Shown: in pieces, positions 24,877 through 33,418 of the stretch
How the letters are laid out: each line of letters starts with the position of its first letter
Position numbering within the stretch: the stretch's first letter is position 1
DNA from: Clostridiales bacterium
Lineage (GTDB): Bacteria > Bacillota > Clostridia > Christensenellales > Aristaeellaceae
Direction of reading: 5' to 3'
DNA: 64,000 bases
NCBI GenBank assembly: GCA_015056365.1
Contig: SVGM01000003.1
Coordinates: forward strand, 148,369-212,368
Made by a program: the position numbers and the translations under genes
Notes under the pieces: model-generated
Databases searched by the model: none
Told to the model about the DNA's origin: nothing
The model's input: the letters and a program-made list of their open reading frames with translations, nothing else

Positions 24877-27057
24877 CTACTGCACGCGCTTGAAACGCTT
24901 TTCCAGCGCGTAACGGGTCATTTCGGTAACGATGGGTCTGCCGTGGGGACAGGTTGGCATGGACTGCGACGCCAACATTTCTTTCAGGAACCCGTGAATC
25001 TCATCTTTGCTGAGAGAATCACCACCCTTGATGGCATGCTTGCACGCCATTTGTGCGATCTGCCTGCGCATCCTCTCGCGGGTCACAGCGCCTCTTCCGG
25101 CCTGCCACTCATCCAGCGCTTCCAGCAGCAGCATTCTGGGATCCTCATTCTTGCCGAAGAAGGTAGGTATCGCATGAATGGCAGCGCTGCTTTCATCGAA
25201 CCGCTGTACATCAAAACCAGCGTCAGACAAAACATCTCTGAGTTCGTCCACCAGTGCCAGATCGTGCTGGGTCATCTCCACCAGTACAGGCGTGAGCAGT
25301 CGTTGAGAAACAGAGGTTCCTTCAAACTGCTGCATCAGGCGATCAAAAAGGATACGCTCATGAGCCGCATGCTGATCCAAAAGGAGCAGTTTGTCCCCGC
25401 ACTCAAAGATCCAGTAGGTAGAGAACGCGATGCCAATCAAGCGCAGTTCGTTTACTGCATCCACTTTGGGCAACAGACTGGTTTGTTCTTCTTCGTAGCC
25501 CGTGGTCGGATCTACTGCCTTTGTTTCGGGCAGAGGGGGCCGAAGCTCAGGCGCAACTTGGTTGATGATATTTACGGCAGTATCAGGCGTTTTTGCCTTT
25601 TCCTTCATAAAAGGCTGCTTTTCAGCTTCCTGCAGCGTTTTATCCTTCGTCGAAGCCTGCATCTTCAACATGGCCTTCGCCACAATAGGCGAGGACGAAG
25701 ATTCGTGGAGCATACTTGCGCCAAGAGGCCTTTGCGGCACAATGATCGGCGGAGGCATCTTAGGAACCGTCTTTACAGCGGATTCTTCTGGCTGTACGGC
25801 TGCCGATTCACGTTTTGGTTTTGGATCAGCTGCTGGCTTTGGCTCTTTGACTGCTGCAGAAACTGACAGGCTTGATGAAGAATTGTTTGTTTCATCTTTT
25901 TCAAGCGCCACCGGTTTTTCAAGCGGCTTTTCTTCGCGAAAATTCTTTTCTTCTTCGGGTTCGTCGCCTAGACGAATCACTGTGAAACCGCTGGAAGAAA
26001 CCTGAGCGGCTGTCTCCTTCACTTCGGCAGCAGCCGTTGCAGCACCGCCTATGAGCTGCATTCCCAGCGTCTGTCCGTGTAAGGCCTCGCGTACGATGGT
26101 TCGAACCGCCTCTGCAATTCCGTTTTCATTTTGGAAGCGGACTTCCAGTTTGTTGGGGTGGACGTTAACATCCACCAATGAATACGGAAGCTGCAAAAAG
26201 AGCGCACACATCGGGAAGCGGCCAACCATCACTCGCCCTTCGCAGCCCATTTCGAGTGCACGGCTAATGACGCTGCTTCTGAAATAGCGCCCGTTGATAA
26301 AGAAAGACTGCTGCTGGCGATTGCCGCGGCTGAGTTCCCCCACGCCGACGTATCCTTCCAGAATTAGGCCGTTCATGTTTCCGCTAACACGGTGCAGCTG
26401 AGAAAACGCGTCTTTACCGTACACGCTGTAGAGAACTGACTCCAGCTTTCCGTCGCCAACGCTTTGGTAGAGGGTTTTCCCCTGACTCACAAACCGGAAA
26501 GCGATCTCTGGATGAGAAAGCATCAACCGAAGCATATAGTCCGAAACCAGGGATGCTTCCATGCCGGGTTTCTTCAAAAACTTACGCCGGACCGGCGTAT
26601 TGTAGAAAAGATCCTCCACCACAAATGTGGTGCCTACAGAGGAAGCAGCCTGGCGGATATCTACAAACTCGCCACCCTCCACCTTTACCCGAACGCCAAG
26701 AGAGGCACCTGCTGTTTTGGTGGTACAGGTCACCTTGGCCACGGCGGCAACGGAAGCCAAAGCCTCGCCACGAAAACCAAGTGTATGGATATCGAAAAGC
26801 TGCTCAGCGCTGGTGAGCTTGCTGGTGGCGTGGCGTTCAAAAGCCATGCGGATTTCTTCGGCAGGAATGCCCTTGCCGTCGTCGGTGATGCGCAGATATT
26901 CCACACCGCCGCCGCGAATCTCAACGGTAACATGAGAAGCTCCCGCGTCAATGGCGTTTTCAACTAATTCCTTAACGACAGAGGCCGGACGTTCCACCAC
27001 TTCGCCAGCGGCAATTCGTCCGATGATTTCCTGCGACAGCTTGCGAATAGCCGCCAT
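24877..27057 (-). CDS. mutL: DNA mismatch repair protein MutL
   Basis: 726 residues. The N-terminal GHKL ATPase has ELVENAIDAG, DDGKGI and HATSKL, followed by the transducer domain with LDQ-type motifs. A Glu/Pro/Ala/Ser-rich linker runs from about 340 to 530. The C-terminal dimerisation/endonuclease domain carries DQHAAHERILFDRL (metal-binding endonuclease motif), ACKHAIKGGD and CPHGRP, so this is an endonuclease-type MutL as in organisms without MutH. AAGGAGGG precedes the ATG. Translated 12 bases after mutS. Confidence 0.96.
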   Translation of the reverse strand: MAAIRKLSQEIIGRIAAGEVVERPASVVKELVENAIDAGASHVTVEIRGGGVEYLRITDDGKGIPAEEIRMAFERHATSKLTSAEQLFDIHTLGFRGEALASVAAVAKVTCTTKTAGASLGVRVKVEGGEFVDIRQAASSVGTTFVVEDLFYNTPVRRKFLKKPGMEASLVSDYMLRLMLSHPEIAFRFVSQGKTLYQSVGDGKLESVLYSVYGKDAFSQLHRVSGNMNGLILEGYVGVGELSRGNRQQQSFFINGRYFRSSVISRALEMGCEGRVMVGRFPMCALFLQLPYSLVDVNVHPNKLEVRFQNENGIAEAVRTIVREALHGQTLGMQLIGGAATAAAEVKETAAQVSSSGFTVIRLGDEPEEEKNFREEKPLEKPVALEKDETNNSSSSLSVSAAVKEPKPAADPKPKRESAAVQPEESAVKTVPKMPPPIIVPQRPLGASMLHESSSSPIVAKAMLKMQASTKDKTLQEAEKQPFMKEKAKTPDTAVNIINQVAPELRPPLPETKAVDPTTGYEEEQTSLLPKVDAVNELRLIGIAFSTYWIFECGDKLLLLDQHAAHERILFDRLMQQFEGTSVSQRLLTPVLVEMTQHDLALVDELRDVLSDAGFDVQRFDESSAAIHAIPTFFGKNEDPRMLLLEALDEWQAGRGAVTRERMRRQIAQMACKHAIKGGDSLSKDEIHGFLKEMLASQSMPTCPHGRPIVTEMTRYALEKRFKRVQ

Positions 27058-27069
27058 GGTGATCCCTCC

Positions 27070-29667
27070 TTACAGACGACGGGCTTTTTCTCTGAGGGTA
27101 AACAGGATGTTCAGCGCATCCATGGGGGTAACGGAAAGTACGTCCAGATTCTGCAACTCCTCGATCAGGTCATCCTGCGGCAGATGGAACATATCCGTCT
27201 GGCGATCCTGTTTTTTCTTTTTCTCAAGGATGTTGGAAGAGATGCTCTCCTGATTGATCTCGCTTACTTCCAAGCGTGCCTGGATCTCGTGTGCCCTTGC
27301 AACAACAGAAGCAGGTACACCGGCCAGCCGAGCCACGTGAACGCCGTAGCTCTTATCAGCGCCGCCGGGAATGATCTTGCGAAGGAAGATCACATCTTCG
27401 CCGTGCTCCAAAACCGTAATGCAGTAGTTCTTTACGCCTTGGAACCGTCCTTCCAGTTCGCTTAGTTCATGATAGTGAGTAGCAAAAAGGGTTTTTGCGC
27501 CCACTTTCTTTTGATCCAGCAGATGCTCCACAACCGCCCAAGCAATGGCCAGCCCGTCAAAGGTGCTGGTTCCTCGGCCAATCTCGTCAAGAATGACCAG
27601 CGACTTACTGGTGGCGTTTCGCAAGATGCCTGCGGTTTCACTCATTTCCACCATAAAGGTGCTCTGGCCGGATGAGAGATCGTCCGACGCGCCGATTCGG
27701 GTAAAAATGCGGTCGCAAAGGCTGATATTGGCACTCTTGGCAGGAACAAAACTTCCGATATGAGCCATCAGAGTGATCAAGGCAGTCTGACGCATATAGG
27801 TACTCTTACCCGCCATGTTGGGACCGGTAATGATCAGCATACGGTTTTCGTCGCTGTCCAGATTGGTGTCGTTGGGAACGAACGGAGTGTCCGTGACTGT
27901 GCGCTCCACAATGGGATGTCTGCCTTCTTCAATGGTCAGAACGCCACTGTCGTTCAGCTCAGGCTTGATGTAGCCATAGTCCCGCGCAACGGTGGCAAGG
28001 GACAAAAGCGCGTCGGCTGTCTTCAGTGCCTGAGCGTTTTGCTGGATGGCACCGATTTCGTGGGCAATGGCATCCCGGACTTCGTTGAACAAATTCTGTT
28101 CCAGTGCCAGCGAAAGCTGCTGCGCATGGGTAATCTTTTCTTCAATTTCCTTGAGTTCCGGCGTTGTGAAGCGCTCAGCAGTCGCCAGCGTTTGCTTGCG
28201 GGTATAGCGCAGCGGCACCATGCTGAGATTGCTCTTGGTGACCTCGATATAGTAGCCGAAAACACGATTTGACTGAATACGAAGGTTTTTGATGCCTGTG
28301 GCTTCCCTTTCAGCCGCTTCCATATTCAGCAGCCACTGCTTGCCATTCACCATGGCGTCGCGGTAGCTGTCCAGTTCAGGGCTGAAGCCGGCAGCAATCA
28401 CGCCGCCGTCGCTGATCAGAATCGGCGCGTCTGGGCTGATGGCATCCTCGATCAGCTGACACAGCTCCGCAAGGGGCGTCATGGTTCGGGCAAGGGCGTT
28501 TAGATGGATAAGGTCAAACTCACCCAGCAGTTTTTTGACAGGTTCTACGCTTCTGAGGGATTTGAGCAGCGCAAGACAGTCACGGGGCGTAAGGCTGTTG
28601 TAACTGATTTTGCCCAGCAGTCTTTCCATATCTGCTACGCCTTTGAGCGACTCCCGAAGGCTCTCGCTACGTAGAAAGTCGTCTTTGAGGGCTTCCACAC
28701 TGCCAAGGCGCGCCTCAATGCGGGATCGGTTGATCAGCGGGCTTTCCACCCAGGTGCGCAGCAAACGGGCGCCCATGGCCGTTTCGGTCTTGTCCAAAAG
28801 CCACAGAAGGGAACCCTTGCGCTCACCGCTGCGGATGGATTGGGTCAGTTCCAGATTGCGCCGCGTTGCGCGGTCCAGGAACATGGTGTCCTCACCCTGA
28901 TAAATCGTCAGCTGCGTAATATGGCTGAGAGCATTCATCTGTGTTTCGCTCAGGTAACGCAGCAGCGCACCAGCGGCGATGGCGCGCTTGTCTTTGGCCT
29001 CCATGCCCAAGGAAGACAGATTCTGTACCCCAAAATGGGAAAAGAGTTCGCTTTCAGCCGCACGCTTGGAGAAAGCGCTTTCCGGCAGTGCAGACCGGGA
29101 CAGATCGATACTGAGGAAGGCATTCAGTCGCTCAACGTCATTGGTGACGATCTCGCTAGGGGTAATGCGAACCAGCTCATCCCGCAATGTTTTTTCCGCG
29201 TCCAGCAGCAGATGAACCGTCAGTTCGCCGGTACTTACATCCGCATAGGCAAGGGACGCTGCTTTGCCGGAAAAAGCGACGCACATCACGTAGCTGGAGC
29301 GTTTTTCATCCAGCATGGTAGGATCAACTACCGTGCCTGGGGTCACAATACGGATCACCTGCCGCTCTACCAAGCCCTTGCTGGCGGCGGGATCAGTCAT
29401 CTGCTCGCAAATTGCGACCTTATGACCGTTCTCCACCAGACGGGAGATGTATGCCGTGGCAGCATGAAAAGGCACGCCGCACATGGGCGCGCGCTCTTCA
29501 AGACCGCATTCTTTTCCAGTCAGGGTAAGTTCCAGCTCCTTAGAAACCAGCACTGCATCCTCGAAAAACATCTCGTAGAAGTCACCGAGGCGATAAAAAA
29601 GGATGCAGTCAGCGTACTTCTGCTTGGTTTCCACATAGTGCTGCATCATGGGCGACAATCCGGCCAT
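27070..29667 (-). CDS. mutS: DNA mismatch repair protein MutS
   Basis: 865 residues, full length. The mismatch-binding GDFYEMF motif (Phe-x-Glu) is near residue 30. Connector, lever and clamp domains follow. The C-terminal ABC-type ATPase carries Walker A GPNMAGKST, DLSSGQSTF and Walker B LVILDEIGRGTST, ending with the helix-turn-helix. It recognises mispairs and recruits MutL, encoded next. AAGGAAGG precedes the ATG. Confidence 0.97.
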   Translation of the reverse strand: MAGLSPMMQHYVETKQKYADCILFYRLGDFYEMFFEDAVLVSKELELTLTGKECGLEERAPMCGVPFHAATAYISRLVENGHKVAICEQMTDPAASKGLVERQVIRIVTPGTVVDPTMLDEKRSSYVMCVAFSGKAASLAYADVSTGELTVHLLLDAEKTLRDELVRITPSEIVTNDVERLNAFLSIDLSRSALPESAFSKRAAESELFSHFGVQNLSSLGMEAKDKRAIAAGALLRYLSETQMNALSHITQLTIYQGEDTMFLDRATRRNLELTQSIRSGERKGSLLWLLDKTETAMGARLLRTWVESPLINRSRIEARLGSVEALKDDFLRSESLRESLKGVADMERLLGKISYNSLTPRDCLALLKSLRSVEPVKKLLGEFDLIHLNALARTMTPLAELCQLIEDAISPDAPILISDGGVIAAGFSPELDSYRDAMVNGKQWLLNMEAAEREATGIKNLRIQSNRVFGYYIEVTKSNLSMVPLRYTRKQTLATAERFTTPELKEIEEKITHAQQLSLALEQNLFNEVRDAIAHEIGAIQQNAQALKTADALLSLATVARDYGYIKPELNDSGVLTIEEGRHPIVERTVTDTPFVPNDTNLDSDENRMLIITGPNMAGKSTYMRQTALITLMAHIGSFVPAKSANISLCDRIFTRIGASDDLSSGQSTFMVEMSETAGILRNATSKSLVILDEIGRGTSTFDGLAIAWAVVEHLLDQKKVGAKTLFATHYHELSELEGRFQGVKNYCITVLEHGEDVIFLRKIIPGGADKSYGVHVARLAGVPASVVARAHEIQARLEVSEINQESISSNILEKKKKQDRQTDMFHLPQDDLIEELQNLDVLSVTPMDALNILFTLREKARRL

Positions 29668-29704
29668 GAAGGTACCTTCCTTTCGTATTTCAAAGAGTCA
29701 GCGA

Positions 29705-30115
29705 TCAGTGATGATGATGATGACCACAGCCGCTGCAGGTGCTGCAGGAACCGGTGCAGGCTTCCTCTTCTTCCTTTTCGCCAGTAACCACAAACTTGAT
29801 GATGGCGTTGACGTTCTTCATCATTTCGTTAAACGTGTCGCGGGTCTGGCGCATTTTGTTGAGGGCTTCATTGGCGTCGATCTCTTCTTCGATCTTCTGC
29901 AGCTCAGCGCCTGCGCGGGCCAGTTCGCCGGGATCCATATTGGCGTCAGCCAGCAGATTCTCAACCTTGGTACGCTTCTCGGTGTAGGAAGCAATCAGCT
30001 GAGTGGCTGCTTCGTCGCGCATGGCAGCCTGCTCACTCAGTCGCATGGCAATGTATTCTTCGCTTTCCAGAATGGCTTCTCCCAACATTTCGGCCTGATT
30101 CAAAACTTTTTCCAT
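29705..30115 (-). CDS. YlbF/YmcA-family protein with Cys/His metal-binding tail
   Basis: 136-residue helical protein of the YlbF/YmcA family. In Bacillus these form, with YaaT, a complex that affects Spo0A phosphorylation, RNase Y activity and mRNA processing, and carry iron-sulfur clusters. Helices cover about 1-110. The last 17 residues are a CTGSCSTCSGCG cluster plus five His, a likely metal or Fe-S site. The ATG at 30115 is preferred, with AAAGGTGA five bases before it. The gene lies 5 bases after miaB and before mutS. Confidence 0.85.
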   Translation of the reverse strand: MEKVLNQAEMLGEAILESEEYIAMRLSEQAAMRDEAATQLIASYTEKRTKVENLLADANMDPGELARAGAELQKIEEEIDANEALNKMRQTRDTFNEMMKNVNAIIKFVVTGEKEEEEACTGSCSTCSGCGHHHHH

Positions 30116-30120
30116 GATAA

Positions 30121-31518
30121 TCACCTTTCTGTTCTTTCTCCCCTAAGGGTGTTGACTGCAAGAGATGTAATGTGTACAGGGATGACCTTGCCGATATCTT
30201 CGGCAGTACCTTCAAACGTGACGGTGATATTGCGGGTGCCCTTGCCGGACACCATACCGTTGTCGCGTTTGGAAAGACCTTCTACCAGAACCTGCTCCGT
30301 AGCGCCCAGCAGGGTCTGGTGTGCACGGGCAGTGGAGGCTTCTACCTCCTGGATGAGGCGAGTGATGCGACGGGTGCTCTCCTCAGGTGCGATCCGTCCG
30401 TCCATTTGAGCGGCGCGGGTTCCGATTCGCGGAGAGTAGATAAACGTAAAGGCGGAATCGTACCCCACTTCACGCACCAGAGAGCAGGTATCCTCGAACT
30501 GTGCCTCCGTCTCCCCGGGGAAACTGACGATCAGGTCCGTGGTAAGTCCGATCCCTGGAATGGCACTGCGCAGCTTTTCCACCTTGCGCAGATACTCCTC
30601 GCGGGTGTAGCGCCGATTCATCTGCTCCAGAATCTCATTATTTCCGCTTTGAACCGGCAAATGCAGGTGATTGCAAATGTGCCTGCTGCCTGCCATCACT
30701 TCGATGAGTTCATCGCTGAGATCCTTGGGATGGGAGGTCATGAAGCGAATCCTCGGCACGCCCATCTGATCCAGACGGCGCAGCAGTTCCGGAAAGGTTT
30801 CACATCCGTTGCCATAGCTGTTTACATTCTGACCCAGCAGCATGATTTCCTGAACGCCGCTTGAAACGAGCTGATCAGCCTCGCGAAGAATATCATCCAT
30901 CCTGCGGGAGCGTTCTCTGCCGCGCACATAGGGCACGATGCAATAGGAGCAGAAATTATCGCAGCCATACATGATGGTGATATAGGCATGGTGCTTACAA
31001 AGGCGCTTTACCGGCAGGTCTTCTACGATCAGATTCTCCTGATCGCTCACAGAGACCAGCCGTCTGTTCTGTTCCAGAAGCGTATACAGAAGAGAAGGCA
31101 GCTGGTGCAGGTTGTGGGTACCAAAAGCCAGATCAATGAAGCGGTATTGCTTGAGGATTTTCTCAGCCATCTCAGGCTGCTGCACCATACAGCCGCATAC
31201 GCCGATGATCAGGTTAGGCTTGTCCTTCTTGAGCTCCTTAAGCCACGTCACATTGCCCAGCGCGCGACGTTCTGCATTGTCACGGACGCAGCAGGTGTTG
31301 AAGATCACAAGATCGGCATCGCGCCTGTCCCCTGCTTCCGCCATGCCCATACCAGAAAGCATGCCAGCCAGTTTTTCACTGTCATGTGCGTTCATCTGGC
31401 AGCCGTAGGTCACAATGTGATAGGTGGCAGGTCTGGCGGGATGAGCAGCAACGGCCTTCATCGCCTGCTTTTCTTCTTCCATTTGCTGAGGCGTAAGAAA
31501 AATGGGTGGTTGCTTCAC
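30121..31518 (-). CDS. miaB: tRNA-2-methylthio-N6-dimethylallyladenosine synthase
   Basis: 465-residue radical-SAM methylthiotransferase. The N-terminal UPF0004 domain has Cys ligands in TYGCQMN, FNTCCVRD and GVCGCMVQ. The radical-SAM motif is YGCDNFCSYCIVPYVRG. A C-terminal TRAM domain ends the protein. It adds a methylthio group to i6A37 made by MiaA, which is encoded in the same cluster. The start is GTG at 31518; GGAAAGGAAAC lies upstream. Confidence 0.95.
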   Translation of the reverse strand: MKQPPIFLTPQQMEEEKQAMKAVAAHPARPATYHIVTYGCQMNAHDSEKLAGMLSGMGMAEAGDRRDADLVIFNTCCVRDNAERRALGNVTWLKELKKDKPNLIIGVCGCMVQQPEMAEKILKQYRFIDLAFGTHNLHQLPSLLYTLLEQNRRLVSVSDQENLIVEDLPVKRLCKHHAYITIMYGCDNFCSYCIVPYVRGRERSRRMDDILREADQLVSSGVQEIMLLGQNVNSYGNGCETFPELLRRLDQMGVPRIRFMTSHPKDLSDELIEVMAGSRHICNHLHLPVQSGNNEILEQMNRRYTREEYLRKVEKLRSAIPGIGLTTDLIVSFPGETEAQFEDTCSLVREVGYDSAFTFIYSPRIGTRAAQMDGRIAPEESTRRITRLIQEVEASTARAHQTLLGATEQVLVEGLSKRDNGMVSGKGTRNITVTFEGTAEDIGKVIPVHITSLAVNTLRGERTER

Positions 31519-31533
31519 GTTTCGTTTCCTTTC

Positions 31534-32733
31534 CTAAGGTTGATAGATACGACCTGTCTCCGAGCAGGTATGACACGGCACGGTGATCATTTCCTTCAGC
31601 ATGGCGCCGCTGCGTCTCCTGGTGAGTTCCAGAAGTCCCAGCGTTGTAAAGCCGTGAATGACAGATTTGATACGGTCATGCGACAATGCTTCGCTTAGTG
31701 CTCCGATCACTTGTTCCTGCTCCTGGCAGGTGTTCATATCGATAAAGTCGATCAGGATGATGCCGCTGAGATTCCGAAGCCGGATCTGATGGGCGATCTC
31801 AGGCACCGCTGCGAGATTCTGCTCCAAAGGCAGCTGTGCTTCCTCCGAAGCATTCACGTTTCTGCCGCTGTTCACATCGATGGTGTGAAGGGCTTCCCGT
31901 TCATCGATGATCAGGCTGCCGCCGCGAGGCAGCACCACTTTTCGTGCCAGCGCTTGTTTCAGGCAGCGCTCTATCCCCTTGCCCTTCCACAGCGCGTCCA
32001 TTTCGATGGAGGAAATGGCTTGAGCAGGTTCGCTCGGCGGAGATGCTTTGGCGATGGTTTCTTCCAAAAGCATGTTCACCTGATATCGGGCGCTGTAATC
32101 GCGCATCAACGCTTCGTGTGCCGGAACGTCTCTGAGCAGACAAACAGGCGGCTTTTGGCAGGACGCATGTTCCGTCGCCTTTAGCCAGCGTTGATAAAGC
32201 TCCTCAGCTTCGTTCATCACGTCTTCCCGTCGGGCATACAGCGCCGCATGACGAACAATCACACCAAACCGGTCGCCGGCGATGCTTTTGCCGAGCAGGC
32301 GGGCATTCTGGTTCTCCTGGTGATCGGTAATACGTTTGCTGACGCCGATAAACCGGCTGTTGGGCAAAAGCAGCAGATACTGTCCTGCCAGGGATACATC
32401 CCTTGTGAGGAAAGCGCCTTTGCCGCCTTTCTCGTCCTTCTTTACTTGAACAATGACATCGTTACCGGTAATCAGCGGAGCTTTGCCGTGTACAGCATGA
32501 AAACTGTCGCTTTCACGAATGGGCAAAAAACCATTGAGTCCTCTGCCGATATCTACAAAAGCAGCCTTGATATCCGGCAGCACGCGTTCCACTTTTCCCA
32601 GCATGATGCAGCCCACCAGACTGCCCAGCTGCTTTTCGCGACGGTCAAACTCGCTCAAACGATCGTTGATCAGGGCAGCTGTTTCGATGCTTTCGCCGTT
32701 TTCCCGAACCAGGATCTGCATCCGGTCAGCCAT
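31534..32733 (-). CDS. rng: Ribonuclease E/G family protein
   Basis: 399 residues, the length of RNase G without the RNase E scaffold. The N-terminal S1 RNA-binding domain contains LGKVERVLPDIKAAFVDIG. Catalytic metal-binding Asp residues lie in HTIDVNSGRN and LIDFIDM. The C-terminal CHTCSETGR corresponds to the zinc-link cysteines. It cleaves single-stranded RNA, with roles in rRNA maturation and mRNA decay. GGAGGAA precedes the ATG. It overlaps the upstream radical-SAM-associated gene by 8 bases. Confidence 0.93.
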   Translation of the reverse strand: MADRMQILVRENGESIETAALINDRLSEFDRREKQLGSLVGCIMLGKVERVLPDIKAAFVDIGRGLNGFLPIRESDSFHAVHGKAPLITGNDVIVQVKKDEKGGKGAFLTRDVSLAGQYLLLLPNSRFIGVSKRITDHQENQNARLLGKSIAGDRFGVIVRHAALYARREDVMNEAEELYQRWLKATEHASCQKPPVCLLRDVPAHEALMRDYSARYQVNMLLEETIAKASPPSEPAQAISSIEMDALWKGKGIERCLKQALARKVVLPRGGSLIIDEREALHTIDVNSGRNVNASEEAQLPLEQNLAAVPEIAHQIRLRNLSGIILIDFIDMNTCQEQEQVIGALSEALSHDRIKSVIHGFTTLGLLELTRRRSGAMLKEMITVPCHTCSETGRIYQP

Positions 32734-33418
32734 GGATATATTCCTCCATGGGAATCAACTGGTCATTGGCGTCCTTTGCTAGCACAACGTCGCGATAAAT
32801 GATGTGGGCAGGGATGCTGGTCTCGGCAACAGTGCACAAGCAATCCAGCCACAGGGAAGGTTTCAGCGCTCCGTTTGCAAAAACGATGGTTTCCAGCTTG
32901 ATTTCGTATCCCTCGTCTGTTTTGGAAATACTGCCAGCCTTGACAAAGGGACGGATATCACAGGGATTGTCGCCGCTTTTGGTTCGGCGGGTTGCCACGT
33001 AGGAATCCATGGCCATGAACTTGTCAAAAGCCGCGGCTGCACTATCCGCTTCAGGGCTGGCCATTAGTTTGATGGTGTAGCGGGAGCCTGCAACCAACGA
33101 CATCAACGTGGGAAAGCTGTCGTCGATAGCTCTGGCGCTGACAATGTGCATACATTCAGGGAGCACACGGTTCAGCGCTTCGCAGTATGCTTCTTCCGTA
33201 ACGCCCTCCTCTACGGGTACTTCCATCAGTTCACGTCTGCCGACCACGCCTACGCTCAAGGGAGCGGCAAAGCTCAGACGGATATGAGGATTAAAACCGT
33301 TGGAATACTTCACAGGCAAATTGCTGCGGCGCAGCGCACGCTGCATAGTGCGCATCAGATCCAGATGGCCAATGAAGCGCAGCGCTTCCCCTTTTTCAAA
33401 AACAGTCATCATCCGCAT
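32726..33418 (-). CDS. TIGR03936/DUF2344 radical-SAM-associated protein
   Basis: 230 residues. The N-terminal FEKGEALRFIGHLDLMRTMQRALRRSNLPVKYS is the family hallmark; FNPHIRLSFAAPLSVG follows. Genes of this family sit directly after a TIGR03960 radical-SAM gene, as here; the joint function is unknown. The ATG at 33418 lies about 10 bases after AAGGGAG. A 36-base tandem duplication repeats this site and start, so an extra start exists at 33454, within the upstream coding frame. Confidence 0.82.
   Translation of the reverse strand: MRMMTVFEKGEALRFIGHLDLMRTMQRALRRSNLPVKYSNGFNPHIRLSFAAPLSVGVVGRRELMEVPVEEGVTEEAYCEALNRVLPECMHIVSARAIDDSFPTLMSLVAGSRYTIKLMASPEADSAAAAFDKFMAMDSYVATRRTKSGDNPCDIRPFVKAGSISKTDEGYEIKLETIVFANGALKPSLWLDCLCTVAETSIPAHIIYRDVVLAKDANDQLIPMEEYIHG

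Noticed and set aside
29705..29760. Poly-His tail as vector-derived affinity tag
   Set aside because: It is preceded by a natural-looking Cys cluster and followed by native intergenic sequence before mutS, with no vector sequence.
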